Shown here in pieces: positions 1 to 8,066 of a stretch of 64,000 nt of DNA; the stretch's first letter is position 1, and the number at the start of each line of letters is the position of its first letter. The translations under genes and the position numbers were made by a program. The stretch lies in assembly GCF_042433895.1 (NCBI RefSeq), contig NZ_JBHLUA010000005.1, positions 1 through 64,000 of the forward strand, written 5' to 3'. The notes under the pieces are model-generated. The model was not told the DNA's origin, did not search any database, and saw nothing but the letters and a program-made list of their open reading frames with translations. Source of the DNA: Mesonia maritima. Its GTDB lineage: Bacteria; Bacteroidota; Bacteroidia; Flavobacteriales; Flavobacteriaceae.

Positions 1-82
<82 letters not shown>

Positions 83-88
83 TTTTAT

Positions 89-126
89 AAAGCCCCCTTC
101 GTCAACTAGATGAAGGGGGCTTTTTT
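89..126 (+). terminator. Intrinsic terminator of the rRNA operon
   Basis: A GC-rich inverted repeat, AAGCCCCCTTC and GAAGGGGGCTT around an 11-nt loop, is followed by a run of six T. It directly follows the 5S rRNA and is the strongest hairpin in this AT-rich neighbourhood. Confidence 0.92.
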
Positions 127-178
127 GTTTAGATAGATTTTTTATAAGAAGACTAAATTAGGTTCGGAAGAAAAACTT

Positions 179-186
179 TATTTTTG
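179..186 (+). promoter_or_regulatory. Bacteroidetes -7 box for the aminotransferase gene
   Basis: TATTTTTG fits the TAnnTTTG consensus and lies 16 nt before the ATG at 203. I see no good TTTG -33 element at the usual 19-nt spacing, so this is a partial promoter match. Confidence 0.45.
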
Positions 187-202
187 AAATTAAATTAAGT
201 AT

Positions 203-1345
203 ATGAGTAAGGCTAAAATATGGTTGTCATCTCCACATATGGGAGGAGAAGAGCAGAAGTTTGTAAATGAAGCTTTCCAGGAGAATTGGATTGCTCCTTT
301 AGGTCCGAATGTGAATGGGTTTGAGCAAGATCTAAGAAATAAATTATCTGCTAATAAAGAAGTAGCAGCTCTAAGTAGCGGAACTGCAGCTCTTCATTTG
401 GCTTTACTTCAACTTGGAATAAGTATTGGAGACGAAGTCATATGTCAGAGTTTTACATTTTCAGCTTCAGCAAACCCTATTACTTATTTGGGAGCTCAGC
501 CTGTTTTTGTGGATAGTGAAAAAGAGACGTGGAATATTTGTCCTGTTTCACTTGAGAAAGCCTTAGAAAATAGAATTCAGCAAGGAAAAAAGGTTAAGGC
601 AATTATTATCGTTCATCTATATGGAATGCCTTGTAAAATTGAAGAACTTACTAAAGTTGCTAATAAATACAATATTCCTATAGTTGAAGATGCAGCAGAG
701 GCTTTAGGATCTACTTACCAGAATAAAAGCTGTGGAACGTTTGGTAAATTTGGAGTTCTTTCATTCAATGGAAATAAGATAATAACTACAAGTGGTGGCG
801 GAGCTTTAGTTTGCCCTTCTGTTAAGGATAAAGAAAAAACAGTTTACTATGCTACGCAAGCAAGAGATAACGCGCCGCATTACCAACATAGTGAAATCGG
901 ATATAATTATAGATTGAGTAATATTTCTGCGGGAATTGGACGTGGACAAATGTTAGTTTTAGATGAACATATTCAATTAAGAAGAAAAATGAATTTGTTC
1001 TATCAAGAATTATTTTCTAATATAGAAGGGGTAACTGTTTTTAAAGAACCTAATGAAGATTTTTACTCTAATCATTGGTTATCTGCAATTTTAATTGATA
1101 AAGAAAAAACAAATGGAGTTGACAGAGAACAACTTCGACTAGCGATGGAAGAAGAAAATATAGAATGCAGACCGTTGTGGAAGCCTATGCATTTACAACC
1201 GGTATTTAAAAATGCTCCTTATTATGGAGGAAATGTTGCAGAGAATTTATTTGAAAATGGTTTGTGTTTGCCATCTGGTTCAAATTTAACAGATGATGAT
1301 AGAGAGCGAATTAAACAAGTAATTTTAAAAGTATTTAAAGTTTAG
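203..1345 (+). CDS. DegT/DnrJ/EryC1/StrS family PLP-dependent aminotransferase
   Basis: This 380-residue protein is full length for the sugar aminotransferase family (fold type I PLP enzymes) that transaminates keto-sugar nucleotides for surface polysaccharide or glycan synthesis. The PLP-phosphate region SSGTAALHLAL is at about residues 58-68, the cofactor-contacting Asp is in VEDAAEALG (about D163), and the Schiff-base lysine is in SFNGNKIITTSGGG (about K192). The sequence resembles the PglE/PseC/WbpE-type branch, but the keto-sugar substrate cannot be told from sequence. It is followed after one base by a nitroreductase gene, so the two are probably cotranscribed. No other polysaccharide genes are adjacent; an rRNA operon lies upstream. 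Confidence 0.9.
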   Translation: MSKAKIWLSSPHMGGEEQKFVNEAFQENWIAPLGPNVNGFEQDLRNKLSANKEVAALSSGTAALHLALLQLGISIGDEVICQSFTFSASANPITYLGAQPVFVDSEKETWNICPVSLEKALENRIQQGKKVKAIIIVHLYGMPCKIEELTKVANKYNIPIVEDAAEALGSTYQNKSCGTFGKFGVLSFNGNKIITTSGGGALVCPSVKDKEKTVYYATQARDNAPHYQHSEIGYNYRLSNISAGIGRGQMLVLDEHIQLRRKMNLFYQELFSNIEGVTVFKEPNEDFYSNHWLSAILIDKEKTNGVDREQLRLAMEEENIECRPLWKPMHLQPVFKNAPYYGGNVAENLFENGLCLPSGSNLTDDDRERIKQVILKVFKV

Positions 1346-1346
1346 T

Positions 1347-1895
1347 ATGATAGAAGATATTATAGAAAAACGCAGGTCGGTTTTTCCTGTACAATATAAT
1401 GATAAACCTATTTCAGAAAATGATATCATTAAAATTTTAGAAGCTGCAAATTGGGCTCCTACGCATAAAAAAACCGAGCCTTGGCGTTTCAAAGTTTTAC
1501 AAGAGAAGAAATTAGAATTCGGTGAATTTTTAGCTGATAAATATGAAGAAACGACTAATAATTTTTCAGCTTTTAAAAAGAATAAAATAACTCAGAAATT
1601 CGAACAATCTGCCTGCGTAATTGCAATTTGCATGAAGCGAGACGAGAAAGAACGCTTACCAGAATGGGAAGAAATTGCTTCAACCGCTATGGCTGTACAA
1701 AATATGTGGTTAGTAGCTACCGATTTAAAAATTGGCTCGTATTGGAGTTCACCTTCGTTAATAAAATATGCAGATGAATTTTTCAATTTAGCTGAAGGAG
1801 AAAAATGCTTAGGCTTTTTCTATATGGGATATTTCGATGAAGAATTACCAGAAGGAAAAAGAGAACCTATCGAACATAAAGTAGAATGGCTTTAA
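1347..1895 (+). CDS. Nitroreductase family protein (FMN-dependent)
   Basis: A 182-residue flavoprotein of the short nitroreductase family (YdjA/TdsD-like). The N-terminal RRSVFPVQYND holds the FMN phosphate-binding Arg-Arg-Ser, the ANWAPTHKKTEPWRF segment is the typical helix and loop, and GSYWSSPS and GFFYMGYF near residues 130 and 155 complete the flavin site. The family reduces nitro groups, quinones or similar acceptors using NAD(P)H as a homodimer; the natural substrate is unknown. The start lies one base after the stop of the aminotransferase gene, which suggests coupled expression. Its last codons form one arm of a terminator hairpin. Confidence 0.88.
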   Translation: MIEDIIEKRRSVFPVQYNDKPISENDIIKILEAANWAPTHKKTEPWRFKVLQEKKLEFGEFLADKYEETTNNFSAFKKNKITQKFEQSACVIAICMKRDEKERLPEWEEIASTAMAVQNMWLVATDLKIGSYWSSPSLIKYADEFFNLAEGEKCLGFFYMGYFDEELPEGKREPIEHKVEWL

Positions 1896-1910
1896 TCACC
1901 ATTCTACTTT
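1878..1910 (+). terminator. Intrinsic terminator overlapping the nitroreductase stop codon
   Basis: A perfect 12-bp inverted repeat, AAAGTAGAATGG and CCATTCTACTTT, has a 9-nt loop that contains the TAA stop (1893-1895), followed by a T-rich tract. It separates the plus-strand pair from the convergent gene ending at 1929. Confidence 0.85.
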
Positions 1911-1928
1911 TTATTTTTTCAGAATTAA

Positions 1929-2702
1929 TTATTTTGTTGAAAATTGAAGATCACCTAAACCTTCAATACTTGCTGAAATTACATCACCTTTTTTAAATTC
2001 AGCCATCGGACCTAATGCTCCGGAAAGTATAATTTCTCCTTTGCGAAGCGGATTGTTAATCGATGCCATTTTATTCGCTAACCAAACTACCGCTTTTAAA
2101 GGATTTCCTAAACAAGAAGTTCCATCGCCTTCAGAAACTTTTTCTTCATTAATATAAAGTTCCATTTTATTATTAATAAGGTCTAATTGATCTAAAGCCA
2201 CGCGTTGCGTACCTAATAAGAAATGACTTGAAGAAGCGTTATCTGCAATTGTATCGGTAATTTTAATGTTCCAATTTTCTATTCTGCTTCCCACAACTTC
2301 AATTGCCATTACGGCGTAATCGATTGCTTTTTCAATATCGGCAATAGTATTATTAGTTCCTATTAAATCATTTTTAAGTATAAACGCTATTTCAGCTTCC
2401 ACTTTGGGTTGCATAAATTTGCTGAAATCGACTTCTTCATTAGCAGGAATTTCCATGGAATCTAATAAAATTCCAAAGTCAGGTTGATTTACTCCTAATT
2501 GTTCTTGAACTTTTAAAGAAGTTAATCCTATTTTTTTACCGACAATTTTTTTTCCGTTTTTTACTTCTTTTTCAATATTTAGTTGCTGAATTTTATAAGC
2601 CGAATCTAAATCTTTTTCAGTCAAATGTTCTCGAATTGGAGCGCAAGGTCTTTTAGAATTTTCAGCTTCTTTTAGTTTTTCTGCAATTTCAATTAAATTC
2701 AT
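1929..2702 (-). CDS. Fumarylacetoacetate hydrolase-family protein, 2-keto-4-pentenoate hydratase / 4-oxalocrotonate decarboxylase-like
   Basis: This 257-residue protein has the length and layout of the MhpD/DmpH group of the FAH superfamily, which act on 2-keto-dienoates in aromatic ring meta-cleavage pathways using a divalent metal. Metal-binding acidic residues are visible in KVEAEIAFIL (about E102 and E104) and in AIEVVGSR (about E135). The N-terminal helical part with KIGLTS also fits this subgroup. No other aromatic catabolic genes are near, so hydratase, decarboxylase or a different role are all open. It lies 11 nt downstream of the DUF456 gene on the same strand and is probably cotranscribed with it. 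Confidence 0.82.
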   Translation of the reverse strand: MNLIEIAEKLKEAENSKRPCAPIREHLTEKDLDSAYKIQQLNIEKEVKNGKKIVGKKIGLTSLKVQEQLGVNQPDFGILLDSMEIPANEEVDFSKFMQPKVEAEIAFILKNDLIGTNNTIADIEKAIDYAVMAIEVVGSRIENWNIKITDTIADNASSSHFLLGTQRVALDQLDLINNKMELYINEEKVSEGDGTSCLGNPLKAVVWLANKMASINNPLRKGEIILSGALGPMAEFKKGDVISASIEGLGDLQFSTK

Positions 2703-2713
2703 ATTTTGTTAGT

Positions 2714-3214
2714 TTAAAATAATGCTTCACGATATTCGAAAGTTACATAAATAAAAATTCCCAGATAAATACAAGCGGCGAAAAACTTCATAAATGTAGA
2801 AGCCAAAAAGCCGATAAATGAACCGAACGCTGCTTTTAAAGCAACTTTAGAATTACTCTTATTAAAAAATAATTCACCAATAAAAGCACCTACAAACGGA
2901 CCAATTAATATCCCCAGCGGAATGGGAATAAAAATTCCGACAACCAACCCGACAGTTGTTCCGATTGCCCCGGCTTTACTTCCGCCAAAACGTTTTGTGC
3001 CTGCAGCGGGAATTATATAATCTAAAACAAAAATTAAAATGGCAACAGCTAAGGTAATTCCTAGCAAAGTATAATTCATTTTTACACCATTTGTTAAGTG
3101 AAGAACTAAAAGTCCTAACCAACTAATTGGCGGACCGGGGAGAACGGGTAAAATGCTTCCTATAATTCCTGTGATACAAAGTAAAGCGCCAATAATTACT
3201 AATACGATATCCAT
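2714..3214 (-). CDS. DUF456 family integral membrane protein
   Basis: A 166-residue, very hydrophobic protein with a Gly-rich repeated pattern: GALLCITGIIGSILPVLPGPP at the N-terminus, a second membrane stretch near residues 50-70 ending in PAAGTKRFGGSKAGAIG, then GLVVGIFIPIPLGILIGPFVGAFIGE and a last helix. This is the DUF456 pattern; the molecular function is not known. It is divergent from the blaI-like gene and shares the 109-bp intergenic region that holds the BlaI operators. I see no TAnnTTTG box on the minus strand there. Confidence 0.85.
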   Translation of the reverse strand: MDIVLVIIGALLCITGIIGSILPVLPGPPISWLGLLVLHLTNGVKMNYTLLGITLAVAILIFVLDYIIPAAGTKRFGGSKAGAIGTTVGLVVGIFIPIPLGILIGPFVGAFIGELFFNKSNSKVALKAAFGSFIGFLASTFMKFFAACIYLGIFIYVTFEYREALF

Positions 3215-3253
3215 TTTTTTATGACTAATGTAGGTTATTTTGAATTAATTTAT

Positions 3254-3318
3254 AACTAATTTATTAGTTTAAACTATAATTTTAGTTATATTTGAATAGT
3301 AAAACTAAACTCTTAGTT
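3254..3318 (+). promoter_or_regulatory. Promoter with three BlaI-type operator dyads
   Basis: Three 16-bp dyads with equal architecture lie upstream of the repressor gene: AACTAATTTATTAGTT (3254-3269), AACTATAATTTTAGTT (3272-3287) and AACTAAACTCTTAGTT (3303-3318). The -7 box TATATTTG (3287-3294) sits between the second and third dyads, so the sites cover the -33 region, touch the -7 box and cover the expected transcription start. This is the arrangement expected for tight autorepression by a BlaI/MecI dimer, whose known operators are also short dyads with an ACTA/TAGT-like core. Binding itself is inferred. Confidence 0.8.
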
Positions 3319-3323
3319 GAAAA

Positions 3324-3683
3324 ATGAAAGAATTAACCAAAGCAGAAGAGGAAGTCATGCAATTGTTGTGGAAATTAAAACACGCCAATGTAGCAATGCT
3401 TATCGATGAAATTCCCGAACCTAAACCGGCTTATAACACCATTTCTACCATTGTTAGAATTTTAGAAAGCAAAGGTTTTGTGGGTTACAAAAAACAAGGA
3501 CGAGGTCATATTTATTTTCCGCTGATTGAAAAAGAACGCTATAGTAAATTTTCCTTAACCAAATTAATGAATAATTATTTTGATGGTTCTATGAAAAGTA
3601 TGCTATCCTTTTTTGTAAAAAAGAATGATGTAAGTCTAAAAGAGCTGGAAGAAATTTTAAAAGAAATTAATAAAAAGGAATAG
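3324..3683 (+). CDS. BlaI/MecI/CopY family transcriptional repressor
   Basis: A 119-residue winged-helix protein beginning KELTKAEEEVMQLLWKL, the hallmark of the BlaI/MecI (Penicillinase_R) family, with the recognition helix in YNTISTIVRILESKGFV (about residues 37-53) and a short C-terminal dimerization part. In this family the repressor is inactivated by cleavage triggered by the M56 membrane peptidase encoded next door. It starts 5 nt after the third operator dyad and is separated from the M56 gene by 2 nt, so the pair is an autoregulated operon. In Bacteroidetes such pairs are widespread and are not evidence of beta-lactam resistance. Confidence 0.93.
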   Translation: MKELTKAEEEVMQLLWKLKHANVAMLIDEIPEPKPAYNTISTIVRILESKGFVGYKKQGRGHIYFPLIEKERYSKFSLTKLMNNYFDGSMKSMLSFFVKKNDVSLKELEEILKEINKKE

Positions 3684-3685
3684 TT

Positions 3686-5212
3686 ATGGAGAATTATATC
3701 ATTCAATTTACGGTATTTTTATTCTTATTTTTCGCAGCTTATTTGCTGTTCTTTAAGCGGGAAACATTTTTTCAAACTAATCGATTTTATTTATTATTCA
3801 CGCCTGTTTTAGCTTTGATACTTCCGTTTCTTTCGTTTGATTTTTTTCAGGAGAAAATTAAAATTTCCCAAGCCGTTATTCATTTACCAAGTGTTTTTAT
3901 AGGAAATTTTTCTGCTGAAAAACTTCCCGAAACTACTATAGTAGAACGTGAAACTTTCTGGTCTTCACTTAATTTTTTACATATTTTAATTGGTATATAT
4001 ATTTTAGGTATAGCATTTAGCATTTTTTTATTGGTAAGAAAAATTCTAGCGTTTAGAAAATTTAAAGAGAAAGGAACCATAACTATTTTTCAGAAAATTT
4101 CATATTGGCAAATCCCGAATAGCCGACTTGCTTTTACATTTCTAAATCAAATTTTTATAGGTGAAAACATTCAATCGGCAGAAAAAGAACAAATTCTTCA
4201 ACACGAATTAGTGCACGTAAAACAAAATCACACGTTCGATTTGCTTTTTATGGAACTTTTAAAAATTATTTTTTGGTTTCATCCTGCTGTTTACGGTTAT
4301 CAACATCAACTTAAAATTCTTCACGAATTCATTGCAGATAAAGAAGTTTCGCGGCTTTCATCAACCCGAAATTATTATGAAAATCTGTTGAATTCCATTT
4401 TCAATACGGAGAAAATATCATTCATCAATCAATTTTTTAATCATTCATTAATCAAAAAACGAATCGTTATGTTACAAAAATCAAAATCATCAAAATGCGC
4501 AAAACTCAAATATTTTTTACTAATTCCTTTAATATTAGGAATGTTGACTTATGTTTCTTGTTCTGAAGATAATGTAGAAAAGAATCAAGATGTCGAAAGT
4601 GTGGAAAAACCACCAATTCCACCCACTCCACCAACTTCACCAGAATTACCAGAGTTGCTGTTACCCAACGAAACTGAAAATTATGGTGTAATCGAAGTAG
4701 GAGATATTAATAATTTAACAGATGATGAAAACAGACGTTTAAGAGAGTTGTCAAAAAAGATAATTGAAGATTCGAATATGCATAAATTGGTAATTACTGA
4801 TGGTGAAAATCAAAAAGTATTTGATTTTGAAAAATCATCATCAATCCAAAACGAAGGAATTCCTTTTTCCGAAGTTGAAACTATTCCTATTTTTCCAGGC
4901 TGTGAAGGTTTAGAAGGAGAAGCCGCAAAAAAATGTATGGCAGAAAAAGTATCTGAATTTGTAAATTCTAAATTTGATACCAAAAAAGTAAAACCTTATG
5001 CGCAAGACGGAACTAATCGCATTTATGTAAAATTTACAATTGATGAAAACGGAAAAATTAAAACGGTAAAAGCTAGAGCTGCAAAACCCGAATTAAGTGA
5101 AGAAGCAGAAAAAGCAATTAACCAATTACCGCAAATGAAACCTGGTGAAGTTGACGGAAAACCTGTTTCGGTAGTTTATACGCTTCCTATTATTTTTCAA
5201 GTAGAAAAGTAA
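3686..5212 (+). CDS. M56 family (BlaR1-type) membrane metallopeptidase with C-terminal TonB-type domain
   Basis: A 508-residue protein. Residues 1-130 contain several membrane helices; the zinc motif HELVH is at about 173-177 with a likely third ligand in HEFIADKE (about E214), matching M56 peptidases. A further membrane helix at about 276-293 is followed by a Pro-rich linker (305-323) and, from about residue 395, a TonB_C-like domain (YVKFTIDENGKIKTVKA, then VVYTLPIIFQVEK at the end). The penicillin-binding sensor domain of staphylococcal BlaR1 is absent; the TonB-type domain takes its place, presumably in the periplasm. Its likely role is to sense an envelope signal and trigger cleavage of the BlaI-type repressor; the signal is unknown. 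The next gene starts on the base after its stop. Confidence 0.9.
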   Translation: MENYIIQFTVFLFLFFAAYLLFFKRETFFQTNRFYLLFTPVLALILPFLSFDFFQEKIKISQAVIHLPSVFIGNFSAEKLPETTIVERETFWSSLNFLHILIGIYILGIAFSIFLLVRKILAFRKFKEKGTITIFQKISYWQIPNSRLAFTFLNQIFIGENIQSAEKEQILQHELVHVKQNHTFDLLFMELLKIIFWFHPAVYGYQHQLKILHEFIADKEVSRLSSTRNYYENLLNSIFNTEKISFINQFFNHSLIKKRIVMLQKSKSSKCAKLKYFLLIPLILGMLTYVSCSEDNVEKNQDVESVEKPPIPPTPPTSPELPELLLPNETENYGVIEVGDINNLTDDENRRLRELSKKIIEDSNMHKLVITDGENQKVFDFEKSSSIQNEGIPFSEVETIPIFPGCEGLEGEAAKKCMAEKVSEFVNSKFDTKKVKPYAQDGTNRIYVKFTIDENGKIKTVKARAAKPELSEEAEKAINQLPQMKPGEVDGKPVSVVYTLPIIFQVEK

Positions 5213-6370
5213 ATGAAGTTTAGTTTAAAAATATTATTTATTTTTTTAGCCTTAAGCGCCGAAGCTCAGCATTCGGCGCTTCGTGATGCCGATAGTTTAT
5301 ACCAAATTGGAAAATATCAAGAAGCCATTAATTTATATGAAAAAGAATCACAGTTAACTTCTAAAATTCATCAGAAAATTGCGCAAGCGCAAGAAGCTAG
5401 AGGAAATTTATCGAAAGCCATTATTCATTATAAAAAAGCTTTAGCGCTCGATAAAAAATTAGTAATCGCCGCTGCGCGTTACGGGAAATTATTATACAGA
5501 ACTAAAAATTATAAAAGGTCAGACAGTTTGTTTGCAGAATTAATTAAACGATTTCCTACCAATCCAGATTTTTATTATCAACGTGGTTTAAACAATCAAA
5601 AATTAGAAAACAAACAAGCGCAAAATTATTTTCAAAAAGTGCTACGTTACGACGCTACTCATCAGAAAGCACTTTACAAAATCGCTGTACATCAATTTAA
5701 AAATAAGAAATATAATGTGGTGGATTCGCTTAGCTTAATTGCTTTAAATGAAAATCCCGATAACAGTAAAATGTTAAGTTTGCGAGCGCAAAATTTTTAT
5801 ACGCAGCAAAAATATAGAGAGGCGATAAGCGTTTTTGAAGAATTAAACGAAAAAGGAGAAGGTTCAGAATTTTTATACGAAAAATTAGGCTACAGTTATT
5901 ATCAAATTAAAAACTATCGAAAAGCTATAGATCGATTTCTTGAAGTCATAAAAATTAATCCTGATAATGCAAAAGTTCATCTACAATTAGGAAAGCTCTA
6001 CAACTTATTAGAAAATTATAATGAAGCTGAAAAACATTTATTAATGGCGTTATTGCTCTCGAAAACGCCTTTAGATGAACATTATCAATCGTTAGGCTTA
6101 ACTTATAAAATGAAAAAGGATTATAAAAAAGCCATCAATTATTTTAAACTTGCGTTGGAAGAAAATCCTAAGAAAATCCGTTCTCAGTTTGAATTAGCGG
6201 TATCAGCCGATAATTATTATAAAGAGTTAAAAACACGCTTAAATTATTACGAATTATTCCTGAAAAAATTCGAGAAACATCCCAGAGCTGAAGTTTACAC
6301 AATTTTAGCTGAACGAAGAGCGCAAGATTTAAAAAAGGAAATTCACTTTTCCGATTCAAAAACCGATTAA
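5213..6370 (+). CDS. Secreted tetratricopeptide-repeat protein
   Basis: A 385-residue protein with an N-terminal signal peptide ending near ALSAEAQ (residues 1-19) and about nine TPR units along its length, for example YEKLGYSYYQIKNYRKAIDR (about 220-240) and the unit LGLTYKMKKDYKKAINYFKLA (about 295-315). TPR solenoids bind peptides or scaffold complexes. The ATG begins on the base after the stop of the M56 peptidase gene, so the two are almost certainly cotranslated, and the TPR protein is probably the periplasmic partner or effector of that system. No enzymatic motif is visible. Confidence 0.87.
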   Translation: MKFSLKILFIFLALSAEAQHSALRDADSLYQIGKYQEAINLYEKESQLTSKIHQKIAQAQEARGNLSKAIIHYKKALALDKKLVIAAARYGKLLYRTKNYKRSDSLFAELIKRFPTNPDFYYQRGLNNQKLENKQAQNYFQKVLRYDATHQKALYKIAVHQFKNKKYNVVDSLSLIALNENPDNSKMLSLRAQNFYTQQKYREAISVFEELNEKGEGSEFLYEKLGYSYYQIKNYRKAIDRFLEVIKINPDNAKVHLQLGKLYNLLENYNEAEKHLLMALLLSKTPLDEHYQSLGLTYKMKKDYKKAINYFKLALEENPKKIRSQFELAVSADNYYKELKTRLNYYELFLKKFEKHPRAEVYTILAERRAQDLKKEIHFSDSKTD

Positions 6371-6417
6371 AAAAGGAATTTTCGCTAGTTTTGGAGTGAT
6401 TTACGTACATTTACGCT

Positions 6418-6891
6418 ATGGCTAGAATCACCTTAGGCATTTTTGCGATATTGCTAATAAGCTGTAAAAACTTCGAAACCAAACGGGTTTGCTCAGACGA
6501 TATTTTTCAGGAAGAAGTAAAAGAAATCAACTGGAATGAAATCGAAACCTATCCTGCTTTTGCAAGTTGCGAGCAATATTCAGATCAAGAACGTCAACAT
6601 TGTTTCGAGAAAACTTTTTCATCGCATATTTATACTTTTTTAGCCCAAAAAACAGTAATTGTAAACGATTCCATTCAAGAAAAATTGGTTTTACATTTAT
6701 CAATTTCAGCCAAAGGAAAACCCTCGCTAGATTCAGTAACGATGAACCAAACATTAATTGAAAAACTGCCGCAATTCAGAACTTGGTTAGATTCATCGGT
6801 TATTACACTACCAAAAATTTATCCGGCTCGAAAAAGAGGAATCCCAGTCGCGACCAACTTTAAATTACCACTTCAAATTGAATCAGAATAG
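6418..6891 (+). CDS. Lipoprotein resembling the TonB-type domain of the neighbouring M56 peptidase
   Basis: A 157-residue protein with a lipoprotein signal (hydrophobic run ending in LLISC, Cys about residue 16). The rest looks like the last 110 residues of the M56 protein at 3686-5212: both have an acidic stretch, then P-x-F-x-x-C, ten residues, a second Cys, a helix, and a strand-rich end with xxFKLPLQI or YTLPIIF. The shared C-x10-C spacing is the clearest link. It lies 47 nt after the TPR gene and overlaps the ruvC start, so it belongs to the blaI operon by position. Function unknown; perhaps a competitor or partner of the sensor domain. Confidence 0.75.
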   Translation: MARITLGIFAILLISCKNFETKRVCSDDIFQEEVKEINWNEIETYPAFASCEQYSDQERQHCFEKTFSSHIYTFLAQKTVIVNDSIQEKLVLHLSISAKGKPSLDSVTMNQTLIEKLPQFRTWLDSSVITLPKIYPARKRGIPVATNFKLPLQIESE

Positions 6892-7450
6892 AAATACATC
6901 AGTAAACGAAAAAATTTTCCTCGGAATAGATCCCGGAACTACCGTTATGGGTTACGGACTCATAAAAGTGGTCGGAAAGCAAATGGAATTTATGCAGCTA
7001 AATGAGTTAATGCTGAAAAAATATACCGATCATTACGTAAAACTGAAACTCATTTTTGAACGCACTGTTGAATTAATTGAAACCTTTCACCCAGACGAAA
7101 TTGCGATTGAAGCTCCCTTCTTCGGAAAAAATGTTCAATCGATGTTGAAGCTCGGTAGAGCGCAAGGCGTTGCGATGGCCGCCGGTTTAAGTCGCGAAGT
7201 TCCGGTAACCGAGTATTCTCCCAAAAAAATAAAAATGGCCATCACCGGAAACGGAAATGCAAGTAAAGAACAAGTTGCCAGAATGTTGCAAAGTATGTTA
7301 AAACTAAAATCACTTCCCAAAAACTTAGATTCTACCGATGGATTGGCAGCCGCGGTTTGTCATTTTTATAATCAAGGTCGTGTAGAAAGCGGAAAAAATT
7401 ATAGCGGTTGGGCTTCTTTTGTAAAACAAAACCCGAATAAGATTAAGTAA
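6878..7450 (+). CDS. ruvC: Crossover junction endodeoxyribonuclease RuvC
   Basis: A 190-residue RNase H-fold nuclease that cuts Holliday junctions as a dimer with RuvAB. The catalytic acidic residues are visible: D18 in GIDPGTT, E78 in IEAPFFGKN, and D151/D154 in DSTDGLAAA. The only usable start in frame before the conserved ILGIDPG-like strand is TTG at 6878, which overlaps the end of the upstream lipoprotein gene by 14 bp, so translational coupling is likely. An unannotated alternative start such as ATT further in cannot be excluded. Confidence 0.95.
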   Translation: MNQNRNTSVNEKIFLGIDPGTTVMGYGLIKVVGKQMEFMQLNELMLKKYTDHYVKLKLIFERTVELIETFHPDEIAIEAPFFGKNVQSMLKLGRAQGVAMAAGLSREVPVTEYSPKKIKMAITGNGNASKEQVARMLQSMLKLKSLPKNLDSTDGLAAAVCHFYNQGRVESGKNYSGWASFVKQNPNKIK

Positions 7451-7503
7451 ATTTTAATTGAAAATAGATAATCTTTTAAGTATCTTGAAGCTAAAATTTA
7501 GTT

Positions 7504-8055
7504 ATGGAAACAAATAGATTATCTAAGAAAATTGAGAAAATTCTTAATAAGCAACTTACCAAGGAAGCAAACGCGGCGCAAGTTTATTTAGCGTATGGAG
7601 CTTGGGCAGATAGCGAAGGTTTTGCCGGTATTGCTAACTTTTTATTTCGTCATTCGCAAGAAGAACGCAACCACATGATGAAAGTAATGCAATACATTAT
7701 GGAGCGTGGAGGGAGAGCAACAATTTCAGCTATTGAAGCGCCAAGCGAAGATCCTAAAAATTTACAGGATTGTTTTGAGAAAATATTTCAACATGAAATT
7801 GATAACACCAACGCTATTTACGAAATCGTTTCGTTAGCGCAAGAAGAAAAAGATTGGGCAACATGGAATTTTGGTCAATGGTTTGTAAAAGAACAAATTG
7901 AAGAAGAAGCGCTTGTACTAGATTTATTAGATAAATTAAAAATTGCGGGCGGTGCAAAAGCTACGCAAGAATCATTATATTATTTCGATTCGCAATTAGA
8001 GCAAAAAGAAGATGAAGCCGACTTAGCAAGAGACGCTTCAGCAGAGCGACCTTAA
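7504..8055 (+). CDS. Ferritin (non-haem, iron storage)
   Basis: A 183-residue bacterial ferritin of the FtnA type that oxidises and stores iron in a 24-subunit shell. The four-helix bundle pattern is clear: ANAAQVYLAYGAWADSEGFAGIANF (residues about 20-44) followed by the di-iron motif SQEERNHMMK (about 49-58), and further Glu/Gln ligands in FVKEQIEEEALVLDLLDKL (about 125-143). The tail after residue 165 is acidic and variable. It stands alone between ruvC and a convergent peptidase gene, with a hairpin-rich repeat downstream that would end its transcript. Confidence 0.95.
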   Translation: METNRLSKKIEKILNKQLTKEANAAQVYLAYGAWADSEGFAGIANFLFRHSQEERNHMMKVMQYIMERGGRATISAIEAPSEDPKNLQDCFEKIFQHEIDNTNAIYEIVSLAQEEKDWATWNFGQWFVKEQIEEEALVLDLLDKLKIAGGAKATQESLYYFDSQLEQKEDEADLARDASAERP

Positions 8056-8066
8056 TTTAAAATTAG

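Noticed and set aside
3686..5212. Beta-lactam resistance sensor (BlaR1)
   Set aside because: The penicillin-binding domain is missing and a TonB-type domain takes its place; no beta-lactamase gene is adjacent.
6527..6761. Overlapping reading frames on both strands within the lipoprotein gene
   Set aside because: No signal, no family pattern; the lipoprotein frame has a good signal peptide and a related domain next door.
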